A stretch of DNA of 10,082 nt from Pseudonocardiaceae bacterium (GCA_025937115.1 JAICSB010000084.1:1-10082); one strand, 5' to 3'. Positions 1-6,883 are shown, counted from the stretch's first letter. Program-made: numbers and translations. The notes: generated from the sequence alone by a model not told the origin.

Positions 1-843
1 ACCGTCGGTCCACAGCGACTGGTGAGTGTGCATCCCGGAACCGTTGTCCCCGAACAGCGGCTTGGGCATGAATGTCACGGTCTTCCCGGCCGCCCATGCG
101 GTGTTCTTGATGATGTACTTGTAGAGCTGCAGGTCGTCGGCGGCGTGCAGCAGCGTGTTGTACCTGTAGTTGATCTCCGCCTGACCCGCGGTGCCCACCT
201 CGTGGTGTGCCTTTTCCACGCTGAAACCGCACCCGATGAGATGCGTCACCATCGCGTTACGCAGATCGGCGAAATGGTCGGTCGGCGGCACCGGGAAGTA
301 GCCGCTCTTGTAGTTGACCTTGTAGCCTTGGTTGCGCCCGTCTTCTTCGGCGCCGGTGTTCCACCAGCCGGCGACAGAGTCGATCTCGTGGAACGCGCTG
401 TTGGGCGTGGTGTCGAAGCGCACCGAGTCAAAGCAGTAGAACTCGGCCTCAGGACCGAAGTAGGCGGTGTCGGCGATACCGGTGGAGGCCAGGAACTCCT
501 CGGCCTTGCGGGCGACGTTACGGGGGTCCCGGCTGTAGGCCTCCCGGGTGAACGGATCATGCACGAAGAAGTTGATGTTCAGCGTCTTCTGCACCCGGAA
601 CGGATCGATACGTGCGGTCGCGGGATCGGGCATGAGCAGCATGTCCGACTCGTGAATCGACTGGAACCCGCGCACCGAGGAGCCGTCGAAGGCCAGGCCC
701 TCTTCGATGACGTCGGCGTCGAGGTACGCGGCCGGGACCGTGAAATGCTGCATGACGCCCGGCAGGTCGCAGAAGCGGACGTCGATGAACTCGACATCCT
801 CATCGGCGATGAAGCGCAGGACCTCATCGGAGTTGGAGAACAC
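1..843 (-). CDS. glnA: Glutamine synthetase type I, N-terminal part (cut by window edge)
   Basis: Catalyses ATP-dependent formation of glutamine from glutamate and ammonia in the cytoplasm, as a dodecamer. The frame is open for 281 codons from GTG at 843 and runs off the left edge, so about 60% of the usual ~475 residues is present. Visible signatures: the N-terminal beta-grasp stretch [14 protein letters not shown] (residues 21-34), the latch motif FDGSS (52-56, D53), [19 protein letters not shown] carrying metal/substrate glutamates, [14 protein letters not shown], and the ATP/glutamate-site run [14 protein letters not shown] near the cut end. The start is fixed by AAGGAG at 853-858, 9 nt upstream. 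The position next to the RDD and DUF4191 genes matches glnA1 (Rv2220). The beginning ([17 protein letters not shown]) and a shorter loop after GWWNTG look, from memory, as close to Streptomyces GlnA as to M. tuberculosis GlnA1. The adenylylation-site tyrosine would lie outside the window. Confidence 0.97.
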   Translation of the reverse strand, partial: MFSNSDEVLRFIADEDVEFIDVRFCDLPGVMQHFTVPAAYLDADVIEEGLAFDGSSVRGFQSIHESDMLLMPDPATARIDPFRVQKTLNINFFVHDPFTREAYSRDPRNVARKAEEFLASTGIADTAYFGPEAEFYCFDSVRFDTTPNSAFHEIDSVAGWWNTGAEEDGRNQGYKVNYKSGYFPVPPTDHFADLRNAMVTHLIGCGFSVEKAHHEVGTAGQAEINYRYNTLLHAADDLQLYKYIIKNTAWAAGKTVTFMPKPLFGDNGSGMHTHQSLWTDG

Positions 844-852
844 CGTCGTTCA

Positions 853-858
853 CTCCTT
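853..858 (-). promoter_or_regulatory. Ribosome binding site of glnA
   Basis: The minus strand reads AAGGAG here, a strong Shine-Dalgarno match 9 nt before the GTG at 843. It decides the glnA start: the nearby GTG at 853-851 is in another frame. Confidence 0.75.
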
Positions 859-906
859 CGTGCGCTGTGCGGTGGATCGGCGTGATCGGTCAGGTCGCTC
901 GCGGAG

Positions 907-912
907 AACCTA
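907..912 (-). promoter_or_regulatory. Candidate -10 box of the glnA promoter
   Basis: The minus strand reads TAGGTT, fitting the actinobacterial TANNNT -10 consensus. Transcription would start near 900, giving a 5' leader of roughly 57 nt before the GTG at 843. No good -35 hexamer is visible at the usual spacing. The GlnR operator lies immediately upstream (about -23 to -60), as expected for an activator-dependent promoter. The promoter assignment is inferred from motif and position only. Confidence 0.5.
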
Positions 913-922
913 AGAGCGCGGT

Positions 923-960
923 GTTGCGCGACCATTACCTCGATGTTTCGCCAAGGTTAA
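923..960 (-). promoter_or_regulatory. Tandem GlnR operator (two a/b box pairs) upstream of glnA
   Basis: On the minus strand, starting at 960, four pentamers follow each other with exactly six bases between each: TTAAC, GAAAC, GTAAT, GCAAC. This is the published GlnR layout (GTNAC-n6-GAAAC repeated with n6 spacing), so each pair is 22 bp from the next, two helical turns. The first pair also satisfies the mycobacterial AC-n9-AC core; the second has AT-n9-AC, so it is probably the weaker site. GlnR is the OmpR-type nitrogen regulator of actinobacteria and controls glnA under nitrogen limitation. The site lies between two divergent genes, but its distance to the TAGGTT box favours glnA as the target. 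Pattern seen directly; GlnR binding inferred. Confidence 0.8.
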
Positions 961-997
961 AGGGCAGGTGGTGGGCGACGCTAGCCCATCGACGGCA

Positions 998-1003
998 TAC
1001 CCT
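998..1003 (+). promoter_or_regulatory. -10 box of a probable leaderless promoter for the RDD gene
   Basis: TACCCT fits TANNNT and ends 6 nt before the GTG at 1010, so the predicted transcription start falls on or next to the first base of that codon. This spacing is typical of mycobacterial leaderless mRNAs. No Shine-Dalgarno sequence precedes the GTG, which agrees. No clear -35 box was seen. Confidence 0.55.
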
Positions 1004-1009
1004 AGTCGA

Positions 1010-1471
1010 GTGAGTAGATGGACCCAGAGCTGGCTGACCGGCCCGGCCGAGCAAGTCCCGGAGAACCCGACCACGGACACCGACGGACCGGGCTACCCCG
1101 GTCAGCGGCTCGGGCTGCCCGAGCGCGGACCAGGCTCGGCTGCCGGCTTCGGGCCCCGCATTGTGGCCATCGTGATCGACTGGCTGCCCTGCTCTGTGGC
1201 GGCACAACTGCTGACGAAAAATCCGGCGTTCTCAGCCCTGGCGCTGTTCGCGGCTATCACGGTGCTCTCGATCGCGATCGCAGGTCGTACCGTTGGGCAC
1301 GCCGCGGCCGGACTACGGGTGGCGCTGCTGGACGGGCGCCGAGCCGGATTCGGTGCCGCGGTGGTCCGCACGGTGCTGCTGTGCCTGTTGATTCCACCGG
1401 TGGTGTACAACATCGACGGCCGCGGCCTGCATGACCGCGCGGCCGGGACGATTGTGCTGCGGAGTCGCTGA
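1010..1471 (+). CDS. RDD family membrane protein (Rv2219A-like)
   Basis: Small integral membrane protein of unknown function, 153 residues from the GTG at 1010. After a polar, proline/glycine-rich N-terminal tail (about 1-45) comes the RDD domain: the conserved arginine and aspartate in PRIVAIVIDW (R50, D57), then hydrophobic segments around 51-66, 72-90 and 119-134. The family C-terminal motif GLHDRAAGTIVL is present (H141, D142). The same frame is open back to a GTG at 968, but the TANNNT box 6 nt before 1010 and the absence of a ribosome binding site favour a leaderless start at 1010. It diverges from glnA and converges with the DUF4191 gene, ending 4 bp from that gene's stop. Gene order equals that of Rv2219, Rv2219A and glnA1 in M. 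tuberculosis. Substrate or partner cannot be told from the sequence. Confidence 0.88.
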   Translation: MSRWTQSWLTGPAEQVPENPTTDTDGPGYPGQRLGLPERGPGSAAGFGPRIVAIVIDWLPCSVAAQLLTKNPAFSALALFAAITVLSIAIAGRTVGHAAAGLRVALLDGRRAGFGAAVVRTVLLCLLIPPVVYNIDGRGLHDRAAGTIVLRSR

Positions 1472-1475
1472 GCGT

Positions 1476-2231
1476 TCAGCGCCGGCGCACGGCGCGCTGC
1501 ACGTTGCGCATCTTGGCGCCCGGTGGCATGGGTCCCTTGGGCATCGCGGCACCACGGGTGGCCAGGATCGCCAGCTTGCTCTCCAGCACGGCGATCTGCG
1601 CCTTGTCGACATTGCGCGGCAGTTTGGCCAGATGCCGGGGCAGTTTGGCGAGTGGAACCTGGTTTTCGCCGCTGCCCACCGTGACGTCATAGATCGGAAC
1701 GTCGCCGATCAGTCGCGCTACTCGCTTCTTCTCCTGAGCCAGGAGTGGCTTGAGCCGATGCGGGGCTCCCTCGGCGACCAGTACGACTCCGGGGCGCCCA
1801 ATGGCTCGGTGTACGGCGTCGAGTTGCGTGGTGCCCGCCACCGCGGGTGTCACCTTCCACCCACCGCGCAAATTCTCCAGTGCCCAGGCCGCAGCGCCTG
1901 GCTGGCCTTCCGCCTTGGCGAACACGTTGCGTTGAACGCGCCGCCCGAAGATCAGTACCGCACCGAACACGCCGAGCGTGACTCCCAGCGGTAGGGAGAT
2001 CCACTGCTGACCGAACACGAAACCCACGCCGAACGCCACCGCTGTGATGCCCAGGAACACCCCGATCATCAACGGCAGCAGGACCTTGTCCTCGCGGCGC
2101 TGAATATTGAAGGCTTCCAGGACCTGTGCCCGGCGTTGCTTGGACGCGGCGCGGGCCTCCTGCTTGGCGGCCTTCGCCGCCTCTTTGTTCTTAGTCGCGG
2201 CTGCCGGCTTTGGGGGCGGTTTGGCGGGCAT
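1476..2231 (-). CDS. DUF4191 membrane protein (Rv2219-like)
   Basis: A 251-residue protein of unknown function, recognised by its order in the locus and by the family core. The N-terminus (1-49) is lysine/alanine-rich, positively charged and probably cytoplasmic. Two hydrophobic segments follow (about 50-73 and 77-96), separated by a very short loop, so it should form a membrane hairpin with both ends inside. The soluble C-terminal part carries the conserved stretches AEGQPGAAAWALENLRGGW, VHRAIGRPGVVLV, LLAQEKKRVARLIGDVPIYD and the basic tail KMRNVQRAVRRR. The ATG at 2231 is preceded by a -10-like TATTCT with 7 nt between, suggesting a leaderless transcript of its own in addition to read-through from lipA (21 nt upstream). 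Close association with lipA is conserved in Mycobacterium and Streptomyces, but no role is established. Confidence 0.92.
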   Translation of the reverse strand: MPAKPPPKPAAATKNKEAAKAAKQEARAASKQRRAQVLEAFNIQRREDKVLLPLMIGVFLGITAVAFGVGFVFGQQWISLPLGVTLGVFGAVLIFGRRVQRNVFAKAEGQPGAAAWALENLRGGWKVTPAVAGTTQLDAVHRAIGRPGVVLVAEGAPHRLKPLLAQEKKRVARLIGDVPIYDVTVGSGENQVPLAKLPRHLAKLPRNVDKAQIAVLESKLAILATRGAAMPKGPMPPGAKMRNVQRAVRRR

Positions 2232-2238
2232 GCCTCAT

Positions 2239-2244
2239 AGAATA
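2239..2244 (-). promoter_or_regulatory. -10 box of a probable leaderless promoter for the DUF4191 gene
   Basis: The minus strand reads TATTCT, a strong TANNNT match, ending 7 nt before the ATG at 2231. It lies in the 21-nt gap after the lipA stop. A GAGG sits only 1 nt before the ATG, too close to work as a ribosome binding site. Transcription would begin at or next to the ATG. Confidence 0.6.
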
Positions 2245-2252
2245 CGTGCAGA

Positions 2253-3221
2253 TCACCGAGGCTTCGATACCCGACCTCCACGGTGCGCGACCGCCTGCGC
2301 ATAGAGCCGGCCGGCCCGGTAGGACGATCGGACCAGAGGTCCGGCCAGCACCCCGGTAAAACCCATCAGCTCAGCGGCGTGGGCGTGTTCAACGAACTCC
2401 GCGGGCGGGATCCAGCGCGCCACCGGATGGTGCCGAACCGAGGGCCGCAGATACTGGGTGAGGGTCAGCAGCTCGCATCCCGCGGCATGCAGGTCGGCCA
2501 TCGCGGCAGTGACCTCCTCGCCCTCCTCACCAAGACCCAGGATCAGGTTGGACTTGGTGACCGATCCGGCATCGCGAGCAGCCCGCAGCACGTCCAGCGA
2601 TCGCTGGTAGCGAAACGCCGGCCGGATCCGCTTGAAGATCCGGGGCACCGTCTCCAGGTTGTGCGCCAACACCTCGGGCGCGGCGTCGAACACTTCGCGC
2701 AGCTGCTCGGGTCGGCCGGTGAAGTCCGGGATGAGCAGCTCCACCCCGGTGCCGGGGTTGAGCGCGTGGATCTGCCGGACGGTTTCGGCGTACAGCCAGG
2801 CAGCACCGTCGGGCAGATCGTCCCGGGCTACCCCGGTCACTGTCGAGTACCGCAGCCCCATCGCCTGCACCGATTCGGCGACCCGTCGTGGCTCGTCGCG
2901 GTCCAGCGGGGCGGGGCGGCCGGTGTCGATCTGGCAGAAGTCGCAGCGCCGGGTGCACTGATCGCCGCCGATGAGAAAAGTGGCCTCCCGGTCCTCCCAG
3001 CACTCGTAAATATTGGGGCAGCCGGCGGCTTCGCAGACCGTGTGCAGCCCCTCCCTGCGCACCAAGCTCTTCAGCTCGCGAAACGACGGGCCCATCGTGG
3101 CCCGGGTCCGGATCCACGGCGGCTTGCGCTCGATCGGTGTTGCGCTGTTGCGAACCTCCAGACGCAGCAGTTTGCGCCCACCGGGGTCGGGTTTTGAGGG
3201 TGCCGTGGTCACCAGTGCCAC
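2253..3221 (-). CDS. lipA: Lipoyl synthase (radical SAM, two 4Fe-4S clusters)
   Basis: Inserts two sulfur atoms into octanoyl groups held on E2 and GcvH lysines, producing the lipoyl cofactor in the cytoplasm. It has 322 residues (M. tuberculosis LipA about 311). All diagnostic residues are present: the auxiliary-cluster cysteines C63, C68 and C74 in [12 protein letters not shown], the radical-SAM CX3CX2C at C89, C93 and C96 in CTRRCDFC, and the C-terminal RSSY motif (298-301), whose serine ligates the auxiliary cluster. Other family blocks are [28 protein letters not shown] and ILGLGE. The GTG at 3221 is 1 nt after the stop of the upstream SDR gene, implying translational coupling; a second in-frame GTG at 3212 is possible, and the family-conserved part begins only near residue 16. 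The usual partner lipB is not upstream. Its client protein, the E2, is encoded in the same gene run. Confidence 0.97.
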   Translation of the reverse strand: MALVTTAPSKPDPGGRKLLRLEVRNSATPIERKPPWIRTRATMGPSFRELKSLVRREGLHTVCEAAGCPNIYECWEDREATFLIGGDQCTRRCDFCQIDTGRPAPLDRDEPRRVAESVQAMGLRYSTVTGVARDDLPDGAAWLYAETVRQIHALNPGTGVELLIPDFTGRPEQLREVFDAAPEVLAHNLETVPRIFKRIRPAFRYQRSLDVLRAARDAGSVTKSNLILGLGEEGEEVTAAMADLHAAGCELLTLTQYLRPSVRHHPVARWIPPAEFVEHAHAAELMGFTGVLAGPLVRSSYRAGRLYAQAVAHRGGRVSKPR

Positions 3222-3222
3222 C

Positions 3223-4152
3223 CTACGCGGGGTCCGGTGTCACGCCGGTCAGCTCCGCGGTGCGTTCCCAGAGCAGCCAGGCGGTGTGCTCGTTACGCGC
3301 GGCGTGGCTCGCCGCAACCCGGCCGGGGGCTCCCCGGGTCTGCCCGAGGCTGATCGGGCCGAAGTACTCCCCGCTGCGGACGTCGACTGCAGTGGCAGCG
3401 TAGAGCTGCGGCAACGTACCCGCGACGACGCCCTGACTGATCAGCTTGTTGGCCCACCGCGCGACTTCGGCGAACCGCCGGGCTCGCCGCATCCGGGCGA
3501 CGTTAGGCACCAACTCAGTGTCAGTGAGGCCGGGATGGGCTGCGACCACGCACAGGTCCCGCCGGGCTCCTTGAGCCCGCCGGTCCAGCTCGAAGGTGAA
3601 CAGCAGGTTGGCTAGTTTCGACGCGCTGTACGCGGCGACCGAGTTGTATCGCCGGTGCTCGAAGTTCAGATCCCCGACGTCCAGGCCACCGCCCCGGTGC
3701 GCGAGGCTGGATACCGTGACTACCCGGGCACCGGGTTGCAGGGCCGGGGCCAGCAACCAGGTCAGTGCGGCATGCCCGAGGTGGTTGGTGCCGATCTGCA
3801 ACTCGAAGCCGTCCACGGTGAGCCGCGGCGGAGACGCCATCACTCCGGCGTTGTTCACCAGCACGTCCAACCGGTCCCTGGTGATCGCGCGGACCTCGTC
3901 TGCGGCCTTGCGGACGGAGGTGAGGTCCGCCAGGTCGAGCTGGATCAGCGTGGCATCCGCCCGGCCGGACTTGGCCCGCACCCGGTCCACCGCCGCCTGC
4001 CCGCGTTGCGGATCGCGGCAGGCCATCAGCACCGTCGCTCCGCGCCCGGCGAGCACCATGGCGGTCTGCAGGCCCAGACCCGAGTTGGCTCCGGTGACAA
4101 GCACTGTGCGGCCGGCCTGATCGGGCACATCGGCCGCGCTCCATCCGCTCAC
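3223..4152 (-). CDS. Short-chain dehydrogenase/reductase (retinol dehydrogenase-like)
   Basis: NAD(P)-dependent oxidoreductase of the classical SDR type; substrate unknown. From the GTG at 4152 it has 309 residues. Visible: TGANSGLG cofactor motif (20-27), CRD at 45-47 whose R46 suggests NADPH, NNAG (100-103), [11 protein letters not shown] (121-131), active-site serine region VSSLAHRG (147-154) and YSASK with Y175 and K179. N-terminus and core resemble Rv0068-type mycobacterial SDRs (MTGWTAADLP recalled for Rv0068, [10 protein letters not shown] here). The frame is open to ATGs at 4176 and 4182, but GGAAGG lies 8 nt before the GTG at 4152 and the family begins there. It is sandwiched between the epimerase gene and lipA, 1 nt from the latter, exactly where lipB is expected. 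It bears no resemblance to LipB (octanoyltransferase). A lipoate-related role is not implied by its sequence. Confidence 0.9.
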   Translation of the reverse strand: MSGWSAADVPDQAGRTVLVTGANSGLGLQTAMVLAGRGATVLMACRDPQRGQAAVDRVRAKSGRADATLIQLDLADLTSVRKAADEVRAITRDRLDVLVNNAGVMASPPRLTVDGFELQIGTNHLGHAALTWLLAPALQPGARVVTVSSLAHRGGGLDVGDLNFEHRRYNSVAAYSASKLANLLFTFELDRRAQGARRDLCVVAAHPGLTDTELVPNVARMRRARRFAEVARWANKLISQGVVAGTLPQLYAATAVDVRSGEYFGPISLGQTRGAPGRVAASHAARNEHTAWLLWERTAELTGVTPDPA

Positions 4153-4234
4153 TGCCGGCACCTTCCATGTGTACATGACCATTGGGTAGTGACGTCGTGG
4201 ACGTGAGGTTACGCCGGTCAGGGGTATCCATCGG

Positions 4235-5131
4235 CTACTTCAGCGCAGCTGCCAGCGCCGCCGGCAGGGTCGGATGCTGGAACGGGTAGCGGTGTCTGCG
4301 CAGTACCGCAGGCACCGCGCGCTGCCCCGTGAGCACCATCTGGTCCACGAGTTCTGCACCGCGGATCAGACGCAGCGCAAAACCAGGCACCACCAGCGGG
4401 GCCGGCCGGTGCATCGCCTCGCCTACCGCCTTGGTGAACTCCTGGTTGGTCACCGGCTCTGGGCCGCTGAGATTGACCGGACCGGACAGCTCGTCGTGTT
4501 CCACGGCGAAGCGGATCGCACCGACTTCGTCGTCCAGCGAAATCCACGGCATGTACTGCGCTCCGTTGCCCAGCCGGCCACCCAGCCCGACCGCGAACAG
4601 GGGCTTGAGCTGTCCCATCAAGCCGCCGGATGGAGAGATCACCAGGCCGGTGCGTAGCCGCACCACCCGTGCCCCGGCCCGTTCCGCGGTCGCCGTGGCT
4701 GCTTCCCAGTCGCGGCAGACTCCAGCGAGAAACCCCGCACCTGCCGGGGCGGTCTCGTCGACCTCCCGGTCTCCGGTGTCGCCGTAGTAACCCACCCCGG
4801 AGGCATTGACCAGCACCGGAACCCGATGCTCGGCGACCGCGGCGGCGAGTACCTCGGTGGGTGCGATCCGGCTGTCCCGGATGGCCTGCTTGAACTCCCC
4901 GGACCAGCGCCGGTCGGCCATCGCCGAGCCGCACAGGTTGACCACCGCGTCGACGCCATCCAACGTGCCCGCATCCATCGTTGCCGCCGACGGGTCCCAA
5001 GCCCGCTCGTCCGGATTACGCGCCCGCCCCCGCACCAACCGAACCACGTCATGACCAGCCTGCCGCAGCAACCGAACCAACGCACTACCAATCAATCCCG
5101 ACGACCCCGCGATCGCAACGCGCATGTGCAT
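4235..5131 (-). CDS. SDR39U1/TIGR01777 family NAD(P)-binding epimerase (Rv2216-like)
   Basis: Extended/atypical SDR of the YfcH/SDR39U1 family, 298 residues; no reaction is established for the family. The N-terminal Rossmann motif is AIAGSSGLIGSALV (6-19), followed by VDAVVNLCGS, the family motif NASGVGYYGDTGDREVDE with the active-site-like tyrosines, VRLRTGLVISPSGG, PWISLDDEVGAIRFAVE, and GPVNLSGPEPVTNQEF. The C-terminal DUF1731 block (VVPGFALRLIRGAE to HRYPFQHPTL) is complete. Two starts compete: ATG at 5131 (MHMRVAIAG) lies only 3 nt after AGGAG, while ATG at 5125 (MRVAIAG) lies 9 nt after it; I cannot choose firmly. The place between the E2 gene and the lipA side is the same as for Rv2216. 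A 99-nt gap with two hairpins separates it from sucB. Confidence 0.92.
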   Translation of the reverse strand: MHMRVAIAGSSGLIGSALVRLLRQAGHDVVRLVRGRARNPDERAWDPSAATMDAGTLDGVDAVVNLCGSAMADRRWSGEFKQAIRDSRIAPTEVLAAAVAEHRVPVLVNASGVGYYGDTGDREVDETAPAGAGFLAGVCRDWEAATATAERAGARVVRLRTGLVISPSGGLMGQLKPLFAVGLGGRLGNGAQYMPWISLDDEVGAIRFAVEHDELSGPVNLSGPEPVTNQEFTKAVGEAMHRPAPLVVPGFALRLIRGAELVDQMVLTGQRAVPAVLRRHRYPFQHPTLPAALAAALK

Positions 5132-5143
5132 CTTCTCCTACCC

Positions 5144-5171
5144 GACCGCCATTCGGCTCCGAATGGCGGTC
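5144..5171. repeat. Perfect 13-bp palindrome, copy 1 of an inverted palindrome pair
   Basis: Left arm GACCGCCATTCGG (5144-5156), 2-nt centre CT, right arm CCGAATGGCGGTC (5159-5171). In the transcript of the minus strand this hairpin ends only a few bases before the AGGAG ribosome binding site of the epimerase gene. Its core recurs, inverted, at 5187-5210. It resembles a repetitive extragenic palindrome; whether other copies exist in the genome cannot be seen here. Confidence 0.8.
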
Positions 5172-5182
5172 CTGAAGAGCCC

Positions 5183-5210
5183 AAAACCGCGATTCGGAGC
5201 CGAATGGCGG
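5183..5210 (-). terminator. Hairpin followed by UUUU after sucB (weak terminator candidate), copy 2 of the palindrome pair
   Basis: Read on the minus strand, CCGCCATTCGG (5210-5200), CT, CCGAATCGCGG (5197-5187), then TTTT (5186-5183). The stem is 11 bp with one G-G mismatch (5191/5206). It lies about 20 nt after the sucB stop. The T run is short for an intrinsic terminator, so it may only attenuate. It is the same palindrome as copy 1 in opposite orientation, 15 nt apart, so a REP-like intergenic repeat is an equal alternative reading. Confidence 0.45.
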
Positions 5211-5230
5211 GGTTCTTGTGCGGGGGAGGG

Positions 5231-6883
5231 TTACAACTCGAATATGCCGGCGGTAAGGCGCTGTTTGATGGTGTTGAGGAATCGGGCGGCGTCGGCACCG
5301 TCGACGAGCCGGTGATCGTAGGACAGCGCCAGGTACATGATCGAGCGAACTGCGATCGTGTCGCCGTCCTCGCCGGCGAGCACGACCGGCCGCTTGACCA
5401 CACTGCCCGTACCGAGGATCCCGACCTGCGGTTGCAGGATGATCGGTGTGTCGAACAGTGCCCCTCGCGAGCCGGTGTTGCTCAGGGTGAACGTGCCGCC
5501 GCTCATCTCATCTGGAGTGATCTTGTTCGTTCTGGTCCGCTCGGCGAGGTCGGCGATCCGGCGGGCCAGTCCGGCGATGTTGAGATCACCCGCGTCGTGA
5601 ATCACCGGCACGAGCAGGCCGCGCTCGGTGTCCACGGCGATGCCGAGGTGCTCCGCGCCGTGGTAGGTGATTTCGCCCTTGTCGGTGTCGATCGAGGCAT
5701 TGACCTTCGGGTACTGCTTGAGTGCCTCGACCGTGGCTTGGGCGAAGAATGGCAAGAACGACAGCTTGACGCCTTCTCGGGCCTCGAAGTCCCTTTTGGT
5801 TCGGTCACGCAGCCGGGCGAGACGGGTGATGTCCGCCTCCACCACGGTGGTGAGCTGCGCGGAGATCTGTAGCGACTCGACCATCCGCTTGGCGATGACA
5901 CTGCGCATCCGGGACATCTTCTCGGTTGCGCCACGCAGCTCGGAGACCGTTGCCGGTAGCTTGGCCGAGCGCGGTGTCGCGGTGGGCGGCGGTTGCTGCG
6001 GTTCGGGCGTGGCCGGCGGTGGTTGCGGCGCAGCCGGCTCGGGGTCGGGCGTTTCGACCGCAGCGAGTACGTCCTGTTTCCGGATCCGGCCGCCGACTCC
6101 GGTGCCCTGCACGGTCGACAGGTCAACACCGTGCTCGCCCGCGAGCTTGCGGACCAGGGGTGTCACATACGGCGCGCCGCCCGCCGCTCCGTCGTATCCA
6201 CCGCTCCCTGATCCGGCGGCGCGGTCGGCGGGCTGCGCTGGCTCGGCGCTTTGTGGGGACGGATCCGGCGTGCTTGGTGTGGGCGCCCCGCTCGGAGCGT
6301 CACTGTCGCCCACCGTGGCCAGGGTGGCGCCGATGGCAACGGTCTCGTCTTGCGCAGCGATGATCTCCAGTACGGTGCCCGCAACCGGCGAGGGAATCTC
6401 GGTGTCGACCTTGTCGGTGGATACCTCGACGAGAGGTTCATCCATTGCCACGGTGTCACCGACCTGCTTGAGCCACCGGGTCACCGTTCCCGCGGTGACG
6501 CTTTCGCCCAGCGCGGGCATCGTCACGGCTGTCCCGGAGCCAGTCGACGGCGGTGGCGGCGCGGCGGGTCGGGGCGGTGGTTGCGTTGACGGGGGGCGAC
6601 TCTCCGGCTGAGGGGACTCGGCCGGCGCGGACTTGGGCTGATCGGCGGGATCACCGATCACGGCGAGCTCCGTGCCGACCTCGACGGTCTCGTCCGCGGG
6701 TACAACGATCCGCTGCAGCACGCCGGCCGCCGGCGAGGGGATCTCGGTGTCGACCTTGTCGGTGGACACCTCGACCAAAGGCTCGTCCACGTCAACGGTG
6801 TCACCTTCGTTTTTGAGCCAGCGCGTCACCGTTCCTTCGGTGACGCTCTCGCCTAATGCAGGCATCGCCACGGAGTACGCCAT
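5231..6883 (-). CDS. sucB: Dihydrolipoamide acyltransferase (E2) with two lipoyl domains
   Basis: Core E2 of a 2-oxoacid dehydrogenase complex: passes the acyl group from its lipoyl arm to CoA. It has 550 residues, close to M. tuberculosis DlaT (553). Order: lipoyl domain 1 (about 2-77, STDKVD with lipoylated K43), Pro/Ala linker, lipoyl domain 2 (119-193, same motif, K158), long Pro/Ala linker, E1/E3-binding domain (238-276, [16 protein letters not shown] and [14 protein letters not shown]), another linker, then the catalytic domain with YDHRLVDG, giving catalytic H524 and D528. Start ATG 6883 follows GAGG by 7 nt. The mycobacterial homologue, often named sucB, is in fact the E2 of pyruvate dehydrogenase (dlaT); the sequence alone does not settle which substrate is used here. 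It lies 47 nt downstream of lpd (E3) and upstream of the genes leading to lipA, so E2, E3 and cofactor synthesis are probably co-transcribed. Confidence 0.96.
   Translation of the reverse strand: MAYSVAMPALGESVTEGTVTRWLKNEGDTVDVDEPLVEVSTDKVDTEIPSPAAGVLQRIVVPADETVEVGTELAVIGDPADQPKSAPAESPQPESRPPSTQPPPRPAAPPPPSTGSGTAVTMPALGESVTAGTVTRWLKQVGDTVAMDEPLVEVSTDKVDTEIPSPVAGTVLEIIAAQDETVAIGATLATVGDSDAPSGAPTPSTPDPSPQSAEPAQPADRAAGSGSGGYDGAAGGAPYVTPLVRKLAGEHGVDLSTVQGTGVGGRIRKQDVLAAVETPDPEPAAPQPPPATPEPQQPPPTATPRSAKLPATVSELRGATEKMSRMRSVIAKRMVESLQISAQLTTVVEADITRLARLRDRTKRDFEAREGVKLSFLPFFAQATVEALKQYPKVNASIDTDKGEITYHGAEHLGIAVDTERGLLVPVIHDAGDLNIAGLARRIADLAERTRTNKITPDEMSGGTFTLSNTGSRGALFDTPIILQPQVGILGTGSVVKRPVVLAGEDGDTIAVRSIMYLALSYDHRLVDGADAARFLNTIKQRLTAGIFEL
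6386..6430 (-). repeat. Direct repeat within sucB, copy in lipoyl domain 2
   Basis: 45 bp encoding the lipoyl-lysine hairpin (around K158). It matches 6731-6775 at 43 of 45 positions; both differences are synonymous. The 345-bp offset equals 115 codons, the distance between the two lipoylated lysines. Confidence 0.85.
6731..6775 (-). repeat. Direct repeat within sucB, copy in lipoyl domain 1
   Basis: Partner of 6386-6430, encoding the hairpin around K43. The two domains are less alike at the DNA level outside this block, so local gene conversion or constraint on the lipoylation hairpin is likely. Confidence 0.85.

Noticed and set aside
22..885. Long plus-strand open frame (287 codons) at the left edge
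   Set aside because: It is the antisense shadow of glnA, whose minus-strand frame shows the full set of glutamine synthetase motifs.
968..1009. Longer N-terminus of the RDD protein from GTG 968
   Set aside because: No ribosome binding site, and the extra codons overlap the TACCCT promoter box that fits a start at 1010.
2283..3197. Plus-strand open frame of about 300 codons opposite lipA
   Set aside because: The minus-strand frame has every lipoyl synthase cysteine motif; the plus frame has no recognisable domain and reflects high GC codon bias.
4153..4182. SDR start at ATG 4182 or 4176
   Set aside because: GTG 4152 has GGAAGG 8 nt upstream and begins exactly where related SDR proteins begin; the longer forms lack a ribosome binding site.
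4189..4207. ACGTC-gtg-GACGT small inverted repeat before the SDR gene
   Set aside because: Only 5-bp arms with mismatching flanks; expected by chance in such GC-rich sequence.
4826..5872. Plus-strand open frame of 348 codons spanning the epimerase start, the palindromes and the end of sucB
   Set aside because: It crosses two well-supported minus-strand genes and a non-coding gap, with no motif or ribosome binding site; a GC-driven shadow.
5667..6611. Plus-strand open frame of 314 codons opposite sucB
   Set aside because: Low-complexity Ala/Gly/Ser-rich translation that mirrors the Pro/Ala linkers of SucB on the other strand.
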